Shown here: in pieces, positions 4,772 through 5,423 of the stretch | How the letters are laid out: every line of letters begins with the position of its first letter | Numbering within the stretch: the first letter of the stretch is position 1 | DNA from: Candidatus Delongbacteria bacterium | GTDB lineage: Bacteria > UBA4055 | Length of the DNA: 5,423 bases | NCBI GenBank assembly: GCA_013139625.1 | Contig: WTAK01000259.1 | Span: 1-5,423 of the forward strand | Direction: 5' to 3' | Notes under the pieces: model-generated | What the model was told of the DNA's origin: nothing | What the model saw: the letters and a program-made list of their open reading frames with translations, nothing else | Database searches by the model: none | Program-made: the position numbers and the translations under genes

Positions 4772-5423
4772 ATGAGAAATTATAATAGATCAATATTTAA
4801 AAAAAGAGCGATCCTTGAGAAGTTGGATATTAACCCTATTGCGTTAATGATAATTATTTTATCATTAATGTTCTCAATTATTTTTTCTGAAACATTATAT
4901 TACAATCTAATAATTCTAGGGTTGTTTTTTGCATTTGTAATAACGATAAACCTATTTGATCTACTCTTTATTACACCAATAAAAAAATTCACGATATTTA
5001 TTCTTTTCTCATTATTATTCATGATCTTTTCTAACTTTGAATTCTTCGATGTTGCCATTTATACAATTAAAATAATAAATTTACTTCTATTGAGTTCATT
5101 CTTTAATCAATTTTTAGACTATAGTTACATATTAAACCATTTTGACTTGAATTTAAGTAAGATAAAACCTCTGTTTTTACGAATTTATTCCCGTAAGATA
5201 TTATATTCATTCATTTTAGGCATAAGATCAGTTTCAGAGTTATTTCAGATCGGCAAAAATATAATAAAGCTTAGGAAGATCAGGGGATTTAAAAAGAGTA
5301 ATAATTTAAGATCAAAGGTTTCTGAAAATATAGATATCTTGCGAACTCTTTTTATCCAAAGTTTTATTATGGCAAAGAATACCGACCTTTATTTCAGTGG
5401 ACAAGGATTTTCTTTCGCGGGAC
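4772..5423 (+). CDS. EcfT/CbiQ-like energy-coupling factor transporter transmembrane protein (partial)
   Basis: An open frame runs from ATG 4772 to the window edge (217 complete codons, 3' end missing). EcfT is the membrane coupling subunit of energy-coupling factor ABC importers for vitamins or metal ions. Evidence: an N-terminal 'LEKLDINPIALMIII' resembling the 'LH.LDPR.KL' start of EcfT proteins, four hydrophobic segments (about 25-39, 44-62, 72-88, 94-111), and a cytosolic helical part with 'KLRKIRGFK' (167-174) and 'FSGQGF' (208-213). These sit where the two 'ARG'-type coupling motifs of EcfT occur. The second motif has Gln instead of Arg. The usual length is about 250-270 aa, so most of the gene is present. 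An in-frame TAA at 4763 bars any longer start. No Shine-Dalgarno precedes the ATG. Candidate partner genes (EcfA ATPases, S component) would lie beyond the right edge. Family assignment is moderate, from motif recall. Confidence 0.65.
   Translation, partial: MRNYNRSIFKKRAILEKLDINPIALMIIILSLMFSIIFSETLYYNLIILGLFFAFVITINLFDLLFITPIKKFTIFILFSLLFMIFSNFEFFDVAIYTIKIINLLLLSSFFNQFLDYSYILNHFDLNLSKIKPLFLRIYSRKILYSFILGIRSVSELFQIGKNIIKLRKIRGFKKSNNLRSKVSENIDILRTLFIQSFIMAKNTDLYFSGQGFSFAG

Noticed and set aside
4781..4786. TATAAT hexamer inside the start of the EcfT-like frame
   Set aside because: The position 17 bp upstream is a T-run rather than a -35 box, and such hexamers are common by chance in AT-rich DNA.

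Overview
The window is an AT-rich piece of a bacterial chromosome holding an ordinary housekeeping locus. It carries the replication/recombination cluster dnaX-ybaB-recR, then a divergent pair of small uncharacterised genes (a 66-residue protein and a lipoprotein), a tRNA-Arg(CCU), a membrane-anchored TPR protein, and the first 217 codons of an EcfT/CbiQ-like membrane protein that runs off the right edge. A lipobox-bearing protein with Ser at +2 and a YfgM-like TPR protein point to a diderm (Gram-negative) bacterium. Shine-Dalgarno sites and promoters of the form TTGnnn-N17-TATATT argue against typical Bacteroidetes promoters. The AT richness, AGA-dominated arginine usage and a 'FSTREPE.P' motif after the lipidated cysteine remind me of uncultured lineages of the FCB superphylum (Cloacimonadota/Delongbacteria-like), but this is a low-confidence inference.

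Layout. Positions 1-223 contain no gene I can support; the right end holds the dnaX promoter (165-193). dnaX (227-1924), ybaB/ebfC (1947-2282) and recR (2285-2881) form a tight same-strand operon with gaps of 22 and 2 nt. A short gene on the minus strand (2903-3103) converges on recR. It diverges from the lipoprotein gene (3195-3779), and their promoters overlap in the 91-nt gap. Next come a strong-looking promoter, tRNA-Arg (3860-3932), and a 25-nt duplicate of the tRNA 3' end 54 nt downstream with an inverted, pairing-competent segment between the copies. The TPR gene (4043-4714) follows with no separate promoter I can see and ends in a clear intrinsic terminator (4736-4763). The EcfT-like frame opens only 8 nt after that terminator.

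How the genes work together. DnaX supplies the tau (and probably gamma) clamp-loader subunit of DNA polymerase III. RecR is the recombination mediator of the RecFOR pathway. YbaB/EbfC is the small DNA-binding protein that usually sits between them. The other genes are not obviously linked to this job.

Notable points. A run of ten adenines lies at the domain III/linker junction of dnaX, with stop codons a few codons downstream in both alternative frames. This is the hallmark of a programmed frameshift or transcriptional slippage site making a gamma-like product. Other points are the four promoters with identical -10 and spacing, the tRNA 3'-end duplication with two mutually exclusive hairpins, and an apparent excess of GATC. 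I see no evidence of a wholly new multi-gene system.
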